DNA from: VRUE01 sp963702705 | Lineage (GTDB): Bacteria; Actinomycetota; Thermoleophilia; Solirubrobacterales; 70-9 | Assembly (NCBI GenBank): GCA_963702705.1 | Contig: CAVPDR010000002.1 | Span: 558,001 to 622,000 of the forward strand | DNA: 64,000 nucleotides | Direction: 5' to 3' | Program-made: the position numbers and the translations under genes | The notes under the pieces: generated by a model | Database searches by the model: none | Seen by the model: only the letters and a program-made list of their open reading frames with translations | What the model was told of the DNA's origin: nothing | Shown: positions 16,480 to 24,543 of the stretch, piece after piece | Position numbering within the stretch: the stretch's first letter is position 1 | Layout: each line of letters begins with the position of its first letter

Positions 16480-18054
16480 GTGACCACGCCCGACCCGATC
16501 GCCCTGCAGGTCATGATCGGCGGCCTACGCGCCGCCTGCGACGAGATGGGCGCTGCCCTGATCCGCTCCGCCTACTCGGCCAATATCAAGGAGCGCCACG
16601 ACTGCTCGACCGCCCTGTTCAACATCGACGGCGAGCTGGTCATGCAGGCCGAGCACATACCGGTCCACCTCGGTTCGATGCCCGACGCCGTCGCCGCGAT
16701 CCTTGACCGGGAGCAAAAGCCGGGCGAATCGTGGATCCTCAACGACCCCTACCGTGGCGGCACCCACCTGCCCGACATCAGCCTGATCTCCCCCGTCTTC
16801 ATCGACGGGGAGCCGATCGGATTCGCCGCCTGCCGCGCCCACCACGCGGACGTGGGCGGGCCGACGCCCGGCAGCATGCCCGCGCACTCCACCAGCCTCG
16901 ATGAGGAGGGCGTCGTGATTCCGCCGACCCGCGCCGAGCCGGAGGTCCTGGCAGCGCTCGCCTCCCAGATGCGCTTCCCTCACCAGCGCCTCGCCGACCT
17001 TCGCGCCCAAGCCGCCGCCAACCGGACGGGAGCGTTGCGGCTCACCGAGCTGGCCGAGCGCCACGGGGTCGGGCACCTGCGCACCGGCATGGAGGAGGTC
17101 CTCGCCTACGCCGAGCGCCGCACCCGCGCGGCGTTGTCCGACCTCCCCGACGGGACCTACCGCGCCGAAGACTTCCTCGAGAACGACACCGCTTCCGCTG
17201 TGCCCGATCGCGAAATGACGGCGAAAGGGAACAGTGGTGGAGAGTGCCGGGACGTGGCGCTGCGGGTCGAGGCAACGATCCGCGGCGACACGATCGTGCT
17301 CGACTTCGGCGGCACCGATCCCCAGGTCGAGGGCAACCTCAACTGCCCGCTCTCGGTGACCAGGTCGGCGGCCACCTTCGCCGTGAGGGTCTTGACCGAC
17401 CCCGACGCGCCGCCCTGCGCCGGTGCCTACCGCCCGATCGAGGTGCTCGCGCCGGAGGGCTGCGTGCTCAACGCCCGCGCCCCGGCCGCCGTTGCCGCCG
17501 GCAACGTCGAGACCTCCAGCCGCGTCGCCGACCTGGTGATCGCCGCCCTCGCCGGCGCCCGCCCGGTACCGGCCCAGGGCCAGGGGACGATGAACAACCT
17601 GACCCTCGCCGGCGAGGGCTTCACCTACTACGAGACGCTCGGCGGTGGCCAGGGCGCCTGCCCCGACGCCGACGGCCCAAGCGCGATCCACGTCGCGATG
17701 TCGAACACGCTCAACACCCCGGTCGAGGCCCTGGAGAGCGAGTTCCCCCTCCGCGTGCGGGAGCTGTCGCTGCGCCGCGGCAGCGGCGGCAACGGCAAGC
17801 ACCGGGGCGGCGAGGGGATCGTGCGCGAGATCGAGGCGCTGGTGCCGATGCGCTACTCCTTGATCGGAGAGCGGCGTCGGCTTGCGCCGCGGGGCCGAGA
17901 TGGCGGCGGCGACGGCTTGGCCGGGCGCAACCTGCGCAATGGCGAGAGGCTGCCAAGCAAGGTCGAAGGCGAGCTCGCGCCCGGAGACACGATTCGAATC
18001 GAGACGCCCGGAGGTGGGGGCCACGGCAGTCCGCAGCATCTCGGACCCCAATAG
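16480..18054 (+). CDS. hyuB: Hydantoinase/oxoprolinase subunit B (HyuB)
   Basis: 524 residues, full-length B subunit. Signatures include RSAYSANIKERHDCSTALFN, ILNDPYRGGTHLPDISLISP, RAHHADVGGPTPGSMPAHS and the C-terminal PGGGGHGSPQ. The conserved His/Asp residues near HLPD and HHAD contribute to the metal/active site. It works with HyuA encoded just upstream. The GTG start agrees with the family N terminus (DPIALQVM). No transporter or regulator for hydantoins is adjacent. Confidence 0.92.
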   Translation: MTTPDPIALQVMIGGLRAACDEMGAALIRSAYSANIKERHDCSTALFNIDGELVMQAEHIPVHLGSMPDAVAAILDREQKPGESWILNDPYRGGTHLPDISLISPVFIDGEPIGFAACRAHHADVGGPTPGSMPAHSTSLDEEGVVIPPTRAEPEVLAALASQMRFPHQRLADLRAQAAANRTGALRLTELAERHGVGHLRTGMEEVLAYAERRTRAALSDLPDGTYRAEDFLENDTASAVPDREMTAKGNSGGECRDVALRVEATIRGDTIVLDFGGTDPQVEGNLNCPLSVTRSAATFAVRVLTDPDAPPCAGAYRPIEVLAPEGCVLNARAPAAVAAGNVETSSRVADLVIAALAGARPVPAQGQGTMNNLTLAGEGFTYYETLGGGQGACPDADGPSAIHVAMSNTLNTPVEALESEFPLRVRELSLRRGSGGNGKHRGGEGIVREIEALVPMRYSLIGERRRLAPRGRDGGGDGLAGRNLRNGERLPSKVEGELAPGDTIRIETPGGGGHGSPQHLGPQ

Positions 18055-18055
18055 C

Positions 18056-18071
18056 TGTGATTTTCATCACA
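18056..18071. promoter_or_regulatory. CRP/FNR-like binding site
   Basis: TGTGATTTTCATCACA fits the CRP consensus TGTGA-N6-TCACA exactly on both half-sites. It lies just upstream of a -35 (TTGGAG, 18075-18080) and -10 (TAGAAT, 18098-18103) with a 17-nt spacer, in an AT-richer gap ahead of the DUF1802 gene. The position near -46 would suit an activator. Confidence 0.7.
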
Positions 18072-18074
18072 TAT

Positions 18075-18103
18075 TTGGAGATCGGCACGTCCTCGTCTAG
18101 AAT
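18075..18103 (+). promoter_or_regulatory. Sigma-70-type promoter of the DUF1802 gene
   Basis: TTGGAG and TAGAAT separated by 17 nt, downstream of the CRP-like palindrome. The inferred transcript would carry a leader of roughly 90 nt before the ATG at 18200. Confidence 0.5.
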
Positions 18104-18199
18104 GCCGAATCCGGGCGGGCTTCTCATCCTGGTATGGGGTTCGAGGCGTTCCCCTCCCCAGTCAAGTTTCAACCACCTTCTCTAAAGGTTCGACTTCAA

Positions 18200-18829
18200 A
18201 TGCCAATCGCTTTCAAGGAATGGGCTGTAACGGTCCGCGCGCTCGCCGAGGGCGAGCAACTGCTGACCCTCCGCAAGGGCGGGATCCGCGAGGAGAACAA
18301 GCACTTCGAGCTCGAGCACGACCGCTTCTTCCTCTATCCCACCTTCGACCACCAGCAGAACAACCTGGTGCGCGAGTCCCACCACCCGGAGCTCGGCCGC
18401 GCGCTCGAGGAGGGCGTCTGGCCCGATGAGGAACCGCCCCCGGCCGCGCTGATCCAGGACGGCGGCATCTCCCAGCCCGAGCGGGTCCGCCTGCGCGCCT
18501 GGGCCGAGGTCACCGACCACATAACGGTCACCGACCCACGCGCCGTCGACGGCCTCTCGCCCTATTACGTCTGGACACCCGACTACGCCGAAAAGCGCCT
18601 CAACTGGAAGCGCCGCCACCCCCTGCACGTGCTGCTACTGCGGGTGCACCGCATCCCGCGGCCGGTCACGGTCCGCGTGCGCGAGGAGTACCACGGCTGC
18701 CGCTCCTGGGTCGAGGTCGACCGCGAACTCCCCTTCGAGGGAACCCCGGTCATGGCCGACGAAGAGTTCGACCGCGCCCGCGCTGAGATACTCAGCGTAT
18801 GCGGAGCCGCGGAACCCGCCTTGGTCTAA
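18200..18829 (+). CDS. DUF1802 family protein
   Basis: 209 residues. The N-terminal FKEWAVTVRALAEGEQLLTL then RKGGIREENKHFELEHDRFF, followed by LYPTFDHQ, is the characteristic DUF1802 pattern. The function of the family is unknown. The ATG at 18200 is chosen because the family starts at this AFKEW block; the in-frame extension upstream to 18134 overlaps the promoter region. The CRP-like site upstream suggests control by a CRP/FNR regulator. Confidence 0.82.
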   Translation: MPIAFKEWAVTVRALAEGEQLLTLRKGGIREENKHFELEHDRFFLYPTFDHQQNNLVRESHHPELGRALEEGVWPDEEPPPAALIQDGGISQPERVRLRAWAEVTDHITVTDPRAVDGLSPYYVWTPDYAEKRLNWKRRHPLHVLLLRVHRIPRPVTVRVREEYHGCRSWVEVDRELPFEGTPVMADEEFDRARAEILSVCGAAEPALV

Positions 18830-18850
18830 GCAGCAAGTAGCCTCGCCCAA

Positions 18851-19606
18851 TTGCCTTGGGTTGAGACTGAATCGCTGAGCTTCACCGCGCGCCACGACAG
18901 CGGCGACGCCGCCTTTGCCGAGCGCATCCTCGATCGCATGGAGGAACTGCGGCTGCGGCTCGAGGACCGCTTCGAGCGGGTGCCGGGCGAGATCACCGTC
19001 GTCGTCCACACCAACCCTGCCTGGTTGGCGATGGCCCACCCCTTCCTGCCGGCGGCGCGCTGGTCGGCGGCGCCGGCCGGGCGCCGCTACCTCGCCGGCT
19101 GGGCGATGTCGACCGAGCTGCACGTGCTCAACGACCCCCACATGGAGCGCCGCGCCGCCGGCGAGGACTCGCGCGAGGCGCTGCGCGGCACCGCCGAGCG
19201 CCTCTACGCCCAGCTCGTCGTCGCCGCCAACAACCTCGAGCTGCCGCCCTCGTGGACGCCGCGACGCTTCGCCCGCTACCTGCGCTGGGCCTGGCTGGTC
19301 GAAGGCGGCGCCCAGTACTTCTCGCGCCAGGTCGGCCTCTACCGGGCGGCGGTGATCCGCCGCCTGCGCGAGAGCTCGCGGCCCTCCTTCCCCCCCTCGC
19401 GCCGCGACGCGGTGATCCTCGGCGGCACGATCTTCGACCTGCTCGAGCAGGAGCGCGGGCCGGAGGCCTGCGAGCGCCTCGCGTTGCGCCTGCTCCCCGG
19501 CGGCAGCACGCCGACCCTGGAAGCCGCCTTCGAAGCCCGGATCGGCGAAATCGAGAGCGCCTGGCGCGACTACCTGCGCGAGATCAACCGGCCGAGCCTC
19601 GACTAA
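18851..19606 (+). CDS. Conserved-looking protein of unknown function
   Basis: 251 residues, soluble, rich in Arg/Glu/Ala. It has a pattern ITVVVHTNPAWLAMAHPFLP, a middle part RYLRWAWLVEGGAQYFSRQV and a final helix IESAWRDYLREINRPS, which recalls the architecture of gluzincin-like (peptidase MA) proteins, but no HExxH is present, so a protease role is not supported. The TTG start lies exactly 7 nt after TAGCCT (18838-18843), pointing to leaderless expression. Ends 3 nt into the convergent DUF2007 gene. Confidence 0.65.
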   Translation: MPWVETESLSFTARHDSGDAAFAERILDRMEELRLRLEDRFERVPGEITVVVHTNPAWLAMAHPFLPAARWSAAPAGRRYLAGWAMSTELHVLNDPHMERRAAGEDSREALRGTAERLYAQLVVAANNLELPPSWTPRRFARYLRWAWLVEGGAQYFSRQVGLYRAAVIRRLRESSRPSFPPSRRDAVILGGTIFDLLEQERGPEACERLALRLLPGGSTPTLEAAFEARIGEIESAWRDYLREINRPSLD

Positions 19607-19842
19607 TCGGTGCCGGGGGTGCCCTCGAGCACTTCGCGCGCCTCCTCGGCGACGGCCTCAGGCACGAGGATCTGGCGTGGTCCTGCAGCGAGGAACTCGG
19701 GGTTGTCGACGGTCCGCTGGATCATGCTCGGGATGCCGTGCTCGCCGAGCAGGCCCTGGATCATCTCCGCCTCCATCTGGTTCAGCGCGTAGGCGACCTT
19801 GACCAGCCGGTTGCTACTCGACGACGAGCTCGACATCGGCAA
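19603..19842 (-). CDS. DUF2007-type small protein
   Basis: 79 residues. LVKVAYALNQMEAEMIQGLL followed by GEHGIPSMIQR and ILVPEAVAEEAREVLEG matches the small DUF2007 family (putative signal-transducing, single alpha/beta domain). The N-terminal Ser run overlaps the end of mec; a start closer to LVKVAYALN would still overlap. It is the last gene of the cysteine-pathway block, convergent with the gene ending at 19606. Confidence 0.75.
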   Translation of the reverse strand: MPMSSSSSSSNRLVKVAYALNQMEAEMIQGLLGEHGIPSMIQRTVDNPEFLAAGPRQILVPEAVAEEAREVLEGTPGTD

Positions 19843-20212
19843 TCTTCAGGTCTTTGAGCCAGTAACCCTTGACCTCGGGGCTGTCGGAGTCCTGCAGCGA
19901 GACGATCAGGTAGATCGCGTCGGGCCAGTTGACCGCCTGGTTGACGTCGGTCTGCGAGGGATAAGCGGCGCTCTTGGTGTGCGAGTGGTAGATCGCCAAC
20001 ATCTCCTTGCCGTCGTCTTCGATTGCCTTCAGCGCGTTGTACTGGCCCTGCGGGTCCATCTCGAAGCGCAGCGGGCTGGCAGCCGAGTTGACGACCGGGA
20101 TGACGACGCTCGCCCCCCCGCCGGAGCCGCCGACCATCCCGCAGCACTCGTTGGGCAGGTCAGCGCGCGCGTGCGCGACCATCTCGTCGATCAGGGACTG
20201 AGCAATCCGCAT
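19814..20212 (-). CDS. mec: Mec-type JAMM metalloprotease (CysO-cysteine peptidase)
   Basis: 132 residues. JAMM/MPN+ Zn isopeptidase: an upstream Glu in NECCGMVGG and the motif IYHSHTKSAAYPSQTDVNQA (HxH...SxxD). In Mycobacterium tuberculosis, Mec releases cysteine from the CysO-Cys adduct made by CysM. Here cysM, cysO and moeZ are all just upstream on the same strand, so the same role is inferred. Its ATG overlaps the stop of the delta-60/RTX gene as TGATG. Confidence 0.88.
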   Translation of the reverse strand: MRIAQSLIDEMVAHARADLPNECCGMVGGSGGGASVVIPVVNSAASPLRFEMDPQGQYNALKAIEDDGKEMLAIYHSHTKSAAYPSQTDVNQAVNWPDAIYLIVSLQDSDSPEVKGYWLKDLKIADVELVVE

Positions 20213-21678
20213 CAGGGCCTCAATTCGTCGCGGCCGGCGCCGCCGAAGAGTTCGTCTCTGCCTTTGCCGCCGCAGACCACGTCCGCACCGCCGAGGGCGC
20301 GCACTTTGTCGTGGCCGCCGAGGGCGGCGATCACGTCGCGGTGCGGGGTGCCGGTGATCTCATCGGGGCCGTTGGTGCCGACGATCGTCGCCTTGCGATG
20401 CAGGCAGCGAGTGTGGTCGGTGCCGCCGAGCAGGCGGAAGAGGGTGAAGGTTTTGCCCGAGCCGCAACAGGGTTCGCCGAGCGCGACGATCTGCCCTTTG
20501 CCCTGCAGGGCGACAGTCGTGGCCGGGCCGCTATCCCGCAGCGGCACTGGCATCCCAGCGCCGAAGGTGCGATCGGGGCCGCCACTGGCCTTCATCCTGA
20601 AGACCGCCGCGTTGCCGTCCCAGCCGCTAGCGAGGAGCCTGCCTTTGGCGTCGACGGCGAGGTGGTCGACCGACATCGGGACGCGGCTGAACCCGTCCTT
20701 CGAGAAGGTGGTGTCGACACCGCCGTCGGGCCGGAGCTTGACCACGTTGCCGAGGGTGGAGACGGTTTCCGTGCCGATTTCGAAGACGATGTACACGCCA
20801 CCATCGGGCGCCAGGGCGGCCGCCTCGACGTTGCCGCGAGCGCCGGGGGTTGGGAGAAGTGTCTGGCCGCTGCCGTTCAGCGCCGGATCGGGATGCCCGT
20901 CGGCGAGGAATCGGGCGAAGCCAACGCCTTCGCCGTAGGGCGGCGAGCCGCCGCAGCACTGCGGGGTCGCCACCGAGATGGTCCCGCCGGCGCCAAGCAG
21001 GAGCCCGGCCGGGCGGCTGCGCGTTCCCATCACGATCGAGGTTTCGCCACCGCTGCCGAAGCCGGGGTCCCGCCCCCCGCTTGCGAGGTAACGGACAAGG
21101 TGCAGTTCTTCGGAGTTGCCGGCCGCGACCAGGACCTTGCCGTCGGCCTGCACGGCGACGACGGGCGGAGATGAGGCGCCGCCGGAGAGCGGGCTGACCT
21201 CGCCCGCGTTGAGCACCGCTTCGAGGTGGCCGCCCTGGTCGAACCGGGCCACGACGACCTCACTTTCGTCGATGGCAACCACGACGGGCCTGCCGTCGGG
21301 ACCGATCGCGAGGTCAGCCGGCGAGTATTCGTTCCCACGCACCGCCAGGGTCGAGCCCGGGCCGGCGCCAAACGCCGTGTCGCGGACGCCGTCCGGACTG
21401 AAGCGCGCCACCGACCAATCGACCGTGCAGCCGCTGAAGGTCGCGCACGGAGCCTGGTTCGCGTAGAGGACGTAGATCGACCCGTCCGCCCCAAGCACCA
21501 TCTTCGCCGGCGCCTGGGTGTGAAGTTGGGGGCCGGCGGGCCCTTCCACGACCACGCTGCCGCCGTTGCCGAACGAGCTGTCCAGGACGCCGGGGGCGGC
21601 CTGCGCAAACCCGGTCACGGAAAGCGCCAGGGCGCAGGCCGACAACAGCACGGCACGACGCACTGTGGCCGTTACCAC
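20212..21678 (-). CDS. Secreted delta-60 repeat protein with C-terminal RTX-like repeats
   Basis: 488 residues. Signal peptide (VLLSACALALSVTGFAQA), then several delta-60 repeats of the form VARFDQGGHLEAVLN / LVRYLASGGRDPGFGSGG that fold as a beta-propeller, and at the C terminus two to three RTX Ca-binding nonapeptides (GGADVVCGGKGRDELFGGAG). Probably extracellular. Remarkably it sits between cysM and mec: its GTG start overlaps the cysM stop and its stop overlaps the mec start, so it must be co-translated with cysteine biosynthesis genes. Cys residues occur in pairs (PQCCGGS, GEPCCGS). Confidence 0.85.
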   Translation of the reverse strand: MVTATVRRAVLLSACALALSVTGFAQAAPGVLDSSFGNGGSVVVEGPAGPQLHTQAPAKMVLGADGSIYVLYANQAPCATFSGCTVDWSVARFSPDGVRDTAFGAGPGSTLAVRGNEYSPADLAIGPDGRPVVVAIDESEVVVARFDQGGHLEAVLNAGEVSPLSGGASSPPVVAVQADGKVLVAAGNSEELHLVRYLASGGRDPGFGSGGETSIVMGTRSRPAGLLLGAGGTISVATPQCCGGSPPYGEGVGFARFLADGHPDPALNGSGQTLLPTPGARGNVEAAALAPDGGVYIVFEIGTETVSTLGNVVKLRPDGGVDTTFSKDGFSRVPMSVDHLAVDAKGRLLASGWDGNAAVFRMKASGGPDRTFGAGMPVPLRDSGPATTVALQGKGQIVALGEPCCGSGKTFTLFRLLGGTDHTRCLHRKATIVGTNGPDEITGTPHRDVIAALGGHDKVRALGGADVVCGGKGRDELFGGAGRDELRP

Positions 21679-22637
21679 CAGACGGTGGAATCGAGGTTCT
21701 CAATCTCCTCGATCGGCTTCGTGTAAACGCCGGAGGAGAGGTACTTCCAGCCGTCGTCGGGGATCAGGAAGACGACGTTGCCGCCCTCGAGCTCGCCGGC
21801 GATGCGGGCGGCGATCGCGGCGATCGCGCCAGAGGAGACGCCGGCGAAGATGCCCTCCTCGTCGAGCAGCCGCTTGGTCCAGACGATCGCGTCGCGGTTG
21901 GAGACCATGATCTTGCGGTCGAGGATCGAGAGGTCGATGATCGGCGGGATGAAGCCGTCGTCGAGCGAGCGCAGGCCGTGGACCATCTCCCCCTGCATCG
22001 GCTCGGCGGCGACGATCAGCGTCTCGGGGTTTTCCTCCTTGAGCCGGCGGCCGTTGCCCATCAGGGTGCCGCCGGTGCCGAGGCCGCCGACGAAGGCGGT
22101 CACCTCGTCGAGCTCTTCGAGGATCTCCAGCGCCGTGCCGTTGTAGTGGGCGAGCGGGTTGGCCTCGTTGCCGTACTGGTAGGGCATGTAGTACTGCGGG
22201 TCCTTGGCCATCTCCAGCGCCACCTCGACCGCGCCGTTGGAGCCTTTGGCGCCCTCCGAGTAGACGATCTTCGCCCCGTACATCTCGAGCAGTTGGGTCC
22301 GCTCTTTGGTCACGTTGTCGGGCATCACGACCTTGAGCGAGTAGCCCTTGCGGCGGCAGATCATCGCCAGCGAGATCCCGGTGTTGCCGGAGGTCGGCTC
22401 GAGGATCGTCTGCCCAGGCGCGATCAGGCCGCCGGCCTCGGCCGCATCGATCATCGACTTGGCGACTCGGTCCTTGACCGAGCCGGTCGGATTGCGGCCC
22501 TCGAGCTTGGCGTAGATGCGGACCTCGGGGTTGGGCGAGAGCCGCGGCAGCTCGACCAGCGGGGTATGGCCGATCGACTCGACGATGTCGCCGAAGCGTC
22601 CGCCACACGGCCGATTTAGAAGCTCTCCTCCCGACAC
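21672..22637 (-). CDS. cysM: Cysteine synthase CysM (CysO-dependent type)
   Basis: 321 residues. PLP-dependent sulfhydrylase: LEGRNPTGSVKDRVAKSMID holds the Schiff-base Lys, LEPTSGNTGISLAM binds the acceptor, GGLGTGGTLMGNGR binds phosphate. The protein ends DSTVWW; C-terminal closure is a trait of actinobacterial CysM, which uses CysO thiocarboxylate and O-phosphoserine. GTG at 22637 lies exactly 7 nt after the TATACT -10 box and is likely a leaderless start; an SD-like GGGAGGAG falls inside codons 3-5. The O-phosphoserine preference is inferred from the neighbours. Confidence 0.92.
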   Translation of the reverse strand: MSGGELLNRPCGGRFGDIVESIGHTPLVELPRLSPNPEVRIYAKLEGRNPTGSVKDRVAKSMIDAAEAGGLIAPGQTILEPTSGNTGISLAMICRRKGYSLKVVMPDNVTKERTQLLEMYGAKIVYSEGAKGSNGAVEVALEMAKDPQYYMPYQYGNEANPLAHYNGTALEILEELDEVTAFVGGLGTGGTLMGNGRRLKEENPETLIVAAEPMQGEMVHGLRSLDDGFIPPIIDLSILDRKIMVSNRDAIVWTKRLLDEEGIFAGVSSGAIAAIAARIAGELEGGNVVFLIPDDGWKYLSSGVYTKPIEEIENLDSTVWW

Positions 22638-22652
22638 TTCAAAAAGTATAGC
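22636..22652 (-). promoter_or_regulatory. Shared 17-bp promoter element of cysM
   Basis: On the minus strand the element reads GCTATACTTTTTGAAGT and is identical to the one upstream of moeZ (25753-25769). It includes the -10 hexamer TATACT and reaches the first base pairs of the cysM start. Identity beyond the -10 box suggests an operator for a cysteine/sulfur regulator. Confidence 0.65.
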
Positions 22653-22695
22653 CAGGCATTGGCAGGGCGCTCCAGCCTGCCCGCCGTGCGCAGCG

Positions 22696-24090
22696 CTACT
22701 GCTTCTTCTTGACCTTGAAGGAGAAGGTCGCTGCGGAGGGATCCGTACCGGCTGCGCCGATTGCCTGCACCGAGAACTTGTGTTTGCCGAGCTTCACTTT
22801 GTAGCTCTTTGGTGAGTTGCACGGTTCGAACGAGCCCTTGTCGAGCTTGCACTCGAAGGTCGCCCCGGTGATGGTTGAGCTGAAGCTGAATTTGACTTTG
22901 ACCTTTTTCTTCGAGGTCTTGATCGATCCTTTGGGATGGGTGCCGATGGTCGTGTCCGGGAGTGCTGGCGGCGGCGGAGTGACGACCGGCTCGGGCTGCG
23001 TGGGTTTCGCAGGGGGCGCAACCACCGTGTATTTGACGCTTTCGGCTTCGGTCGCGCCGTCGCTGTCTTCGGCGAATACTTTGAAGGTATGCGAGCCGAG
23101 GGCCGCGGTATCAAGCGGCGAGCCGTTCGCGACGGGGCCGGCGCAGGTTGCAACCGTCGCGCCTTCGGGCGGAGTGCAGAAGTAGACGGCATTGACCGCC
23201 TGGCCTTGGACGTAGGTGGCGCCATCGGTCGGCGATATGAGTTCGATCGAAGGGGGTACGAGCGTGTAGGTGATCTGGATTTCCGCTTCCGCGGCCAGGC
23301 CAACCAGCATCTGGCTCCCAAGGGGAGGCACCAGTGACGATCCCCCGCCGCCTCCGCCTCCGCCAAAGGTGCAGCCTCCGCCTCCGCCTCCGCCGCCGTA
23401 GTAGCCGCTGCCTCCGCCACCGCCCGCATTGGACGCGCCCGCGCCCGAGCCGCCTGCTCCGCCTTCGCCCAGGCTGCCGACGCTGCCATTTCCGCCGCAT
23501 CCAAAGCCGCCTGCGCCACCTTCAGTTTGAGAGCCTGCCCCCCCGCCTTCGTTGCCGCTCGTTTCGGCTTCTTCGCCACCTTCTTCCGCCGCTCCGCCGG
23601 TGCCCCCGGGCCCGGCTTCGCCGGCCCCGCCGGCGCCACCGCCGCCGGCGGCGACGATCAAGCGATGATCGGGGGTGAGGCCCGCTGATCGCGGCGAAGT
23701 TCGTATGTCGGAGGCGCCTCCACCACCCGCGCTGCCGCTGCCTCCGCCGTTGAAGCCACCCGCGCCGCCGCTGCCGCTGTCCTGGCCATGGCCACCGACC
23801 TCGACGTAAAGCGTCTGCCCTGGCGTCACGGTGAGATCACCTGTGACCTGCGCCGCCACGCCGCCGATGCCGCTGCTGGAGCCGCCTCCGCCACCGGTGG
23901 CGACGACGTGGATGCTGGTCACCCCGCCCGGCACTTTGAAGGTCTGCTCAGCGCCGGTGAAGAGAAAGGTCTGCGTCGTCGCCCGCGCCGGCGCAGCTCC
24001 TAGGAGCAGTGCGCACAGTCCCGCCAAAGCCGCCAACCAGCCGAGGTGGCTACGGCGCAAACTCAAGATTTCTCTTGCATGAATTGCCAT
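22696..24090 (-). CDS. Secreted glycine-rich protein with C-terminal Ig-like domains
   Basis: About 464 residues from the ATG at 24090. Signal peptide (GWLAALAGLCALLLGAAPA), a beta-rich segment with VPGGVTSIHVVATGGGGGSS, then a long Gly/Ser/Ala-rich stretch (about residues 70-260) of the glycine-rich secreted type, and two C-terminal beta-sandwich-like parts (SIELISPTDGATY; ATFECKLDKGSFEPCNSPKS). The end is very basic (FSFKVKKKQ). Likely cell-surface. It stands between cysO and cysM on the same strand; cysM has its own promoter after it. A start 39 nt upstream is possible, but this ATG has GGGAGG 12 nt ahead. Confidence 0.75.
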   Translation of the reverse strand: MAIHAREILSLRRSHLGWLAALAGLCALLLGAAPARATTQTFLFTGAEQTFKVPGGVTSIHVVATGGGGGSSSGIGGVAAQVTGDLTVTPGQTLYVEVGGHGQDSGSGGAGGFNGGGSGSAGGGGASDIRTSPRSAGLTPDHRLIVAAGGGGAGGAGEAGPGGTGGAAEEGGEEAETSGNEGGGAGSQTEGGAGGFGCGGNGSVGSLGEGGAGGSGAGASNAGGGGGSGYYGGGGGGGGCTFGGGGGGGGSSLVPPLGSQMLVGLAAEAEIQITYTLVPPSIELISPTDGATYVQGQAVNAVYFCTPPEGATVATCAGPVANGSPLDTAALGSHTFKVFAEDSDGATEAESVKYTVVAPPAKPTQPEPVVTPPPPALPDTTIGTHPKGSIKTSKKKVKVKFSFSSTITGATFECKLDKGSFEPCNSPKSYKVKLGKHKFSVQAIGAAGTDPSAATFSFKVKKKQ

Positions 24091-24152
24091 TGGGAAGTCA
24101 AACCTCCCAGACGCGTCGGATGAAGTCAACGAGCCTCGACAGATTCGGCGGC

Positions 24153-24425
24153 TCAGCCGCCGGCCATGGCGGGGAGGATGACTACGGTGTCGCCCTCCTT
24201 GACCGCGGTGCCCAGGCCGTCCAGGACCCGCACGTCCTCGTCGTTGAGGTAGACGTTGACGTAGCGGTTGAGGTCGCCGTCCTCGCCGAAGAGCTGCTCG
24301 CCGGTGCCGGGATGCGCCTCGGTGAGGGCGCGCAGGACCTCGCCGACGTCGGAGCCGGCGGCCTCGACTTCGGCCTGCCCGCCCGTCTGCGGGCGCAGCA
24401 CCGGAGGTATGCGAACGGTCGCCAT
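24153..24425 (-). CDS. cysO: Sulfur carrier protein CysO (MoaD/ThiS fold)
   Basis: 90 residues, beta-grasp ubiquitin-like protein ending in the required Gly-Gly (DTVVILPAMAGG). The C-terminal glycine becomes a thiocarboxylate after adenylation by MoeZ and donates sulfur to CysM. VRIPPVLRPQTGG and LNRYVNVYLNDEDVRVLDGL are typical of CysO/MoaD. It follows moeZ after 114 bp; the gap contains a 16-bp inverted repeat. A MoaD role in molybdopterin synthesis is less likely given cysM and mec nearby. Confidence 0.9.
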   Translation of the reverse strand: MATVRIPPVLRPQTGGQAEVEAAGSDVGEVLRALTEAHPGTGEQLFGEDGDLNRYVNVYLNDEDVRVLDGLGTAVKEGDTVVILPAMAGG

Positions 24426-24441
24426 AGCCGCGGAATCCTAT

Positions 24442-24543
24442 CTAGGCCGTGCAGACCAAGCAGGTCGGGGGACGCAGGGAGCGTGGCGTGCTTCGCGCGC
24501 GAGCGATCGAGGACCGCGGGATGCGCCGGTCTGCACGGCCTAG
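24442..24543. repeat. 16-bp inverted repeat between moeZ and cysO
   Basis: CTAGGCCGTGCAGACC at 24442-24457 is the perfect reverse complement of GGTCTGCACGGCCTAG at 24528-24543, separated by 70 bp. The right arm covers the moeZ TAG stop. In the mRNA it would form a long stem-loop between two genes of one operon, where it could attenuate or stabilise. Confidence 0.7.

Noticed and set aside
23330..23780. Low-complexity repeat as a mobile or structural element
   Set aside because: It is the glycine codon run of the secreted Gly-rich protein.
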